A DNA stretch of 7,374 nt from assembly GCA_905214175.1 (NCBI GenBank), contig CAJMLD010000071.1, positions 1 to 7,374 on the forward strand, in the 5' to 3' direction. Each line of letters opens with the position of its first letter. Positions within the stretch are counted from its first letter, which is position 1. The notes under the pieces were generated by a model. It searched no databases, was not told the origin of the DNA, and saw only the letters and a program-made list of their open reading frames with translations. Both the position numbers and the translations under genes were made by a program. The DNA comes from an uncultured bacterium (lineage in GTDB: Bacteria > Actinomycetota > Coriobacteriia > Coriobacteriales > Atopobiaceae). Below, in pieces: positions 6,424 to 7,374 of the stretch.

Positions 6424-6459
6424 AAAAAATCGGGACCCGCAGCATGTGCGAGTCCCGAT
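6424..6459 (-). terminator. Intrinsic terminator of the rplM-rpsI operon
   Basis: An 8-bp stem (ATCGGGAC at 6429-6436 with GTCCCGAT at 6452-6459) continues through a one-base mismatch into CGCA/TGCG around a 5-nt loop. On the minus strand it is followed by a run of six T (the first of them the last base of the stem), then GTTTG. It begins 23 nt after the rpsI stop. This is a textbook rho-independent terminator in the direction of rpsI. Confidence 0.92.
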
Positions 6460-6482
6460 AAGGGGCAACGTTCCGAGAAAGC

Positions 6483-6878
<396 letters not shown>

Positions 6879-6881
6879 CGG

Positions 6882-7322
<441 letters not shown>

Positions 7323-7374
7323 TTGACTCCTCCTACACACATCTTGGATGGCTGCCTCTGGACAGGCCGCCGTG
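7323..7374 (-). promoter_or_regulatory. 5' leader of rplM, cut by the window edge
   Basis: Only 52 nt precede rplM in the window. They include the strong Shine-Dalgarno AGGAGGAG (7327-7334) and a small inverted repeat CATC-GATG (7340-7350). Ribosomal leader RNAs that bind L13 are known upstream of rplM in Firmicutes, but too little is visible here to claim one. No promoter can be assigned. Confidence 0.35.

Overview
The window looks like chromosomal DNA from a high-GC bacterium, most likely an actinobacterium. All seven recognisable genes lie on the minus strand, so transcription runs from high to low coordinates. The order rplM-rpsI-glmM-glmS-acpS-nnr-alr matches a gene order known from Actinobacteria. 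The compact spacing and the style of the proteins suggest the class Coriobacteriia (an Olsenella/Atopobium/Collinsella-type organism), but that placement is inferred from memory of families and not from a search. Codon choice is strongly GC-biased.

Layout, in the direction of transcription. (1) rplM and rpsI (7322 to 6483) encode ribosomal proteins uL13 and uS9. They are 3 nt apart and end at a strong intrinsic terminator (6424-6459). (2) A 180-nt intergenic region follows. It carries that terminator, a probable extended -10 promoter for glmM, a perfect DnaA-box match, a 15-bp palindrome and paired CCACAGTG inverted repeats. (3) glmM (6302 to 4965) ends at a second hairpin terminator (4919-4950). 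(4) A roughly 120-nt leader with two short palindromes precedes a tight operon: glmS (4796-2946), acpS (2942-2340), nnr (2333-711) and alr (699 to beyond the window edge). Gaps within this operon are 3, 6 and 11 nt, and each Shine-Dalgarno sequence lies at or across the preceding stop codon.

Functionally, GlmS makes glucosamine-6-phosphate from fructose-6-phosphate and glutamine. GlmM converts it to glucosamine-1-phosphate, the precursor of UDP-GlcNAc and so of peptidoglycan. Alr makes D-alanine for the peptidoglycan stem peptide. AcpS activates acyl carrier protein for fatty acid synthesis. Nnr repairs hydrated NAD(P)H. The region therefore couples ribosome production to envelope precursor supply and cofactor repair.

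I found no mobile element, CRISPR array, tRNA, rRNA, phage gene or defence system, and no convincing undescribed system. The points most worth a second look are a 75-residue acidic C-terminal tail on AcpS and the cluster of operator-like sites, including a DnaA box, in front of glmM.
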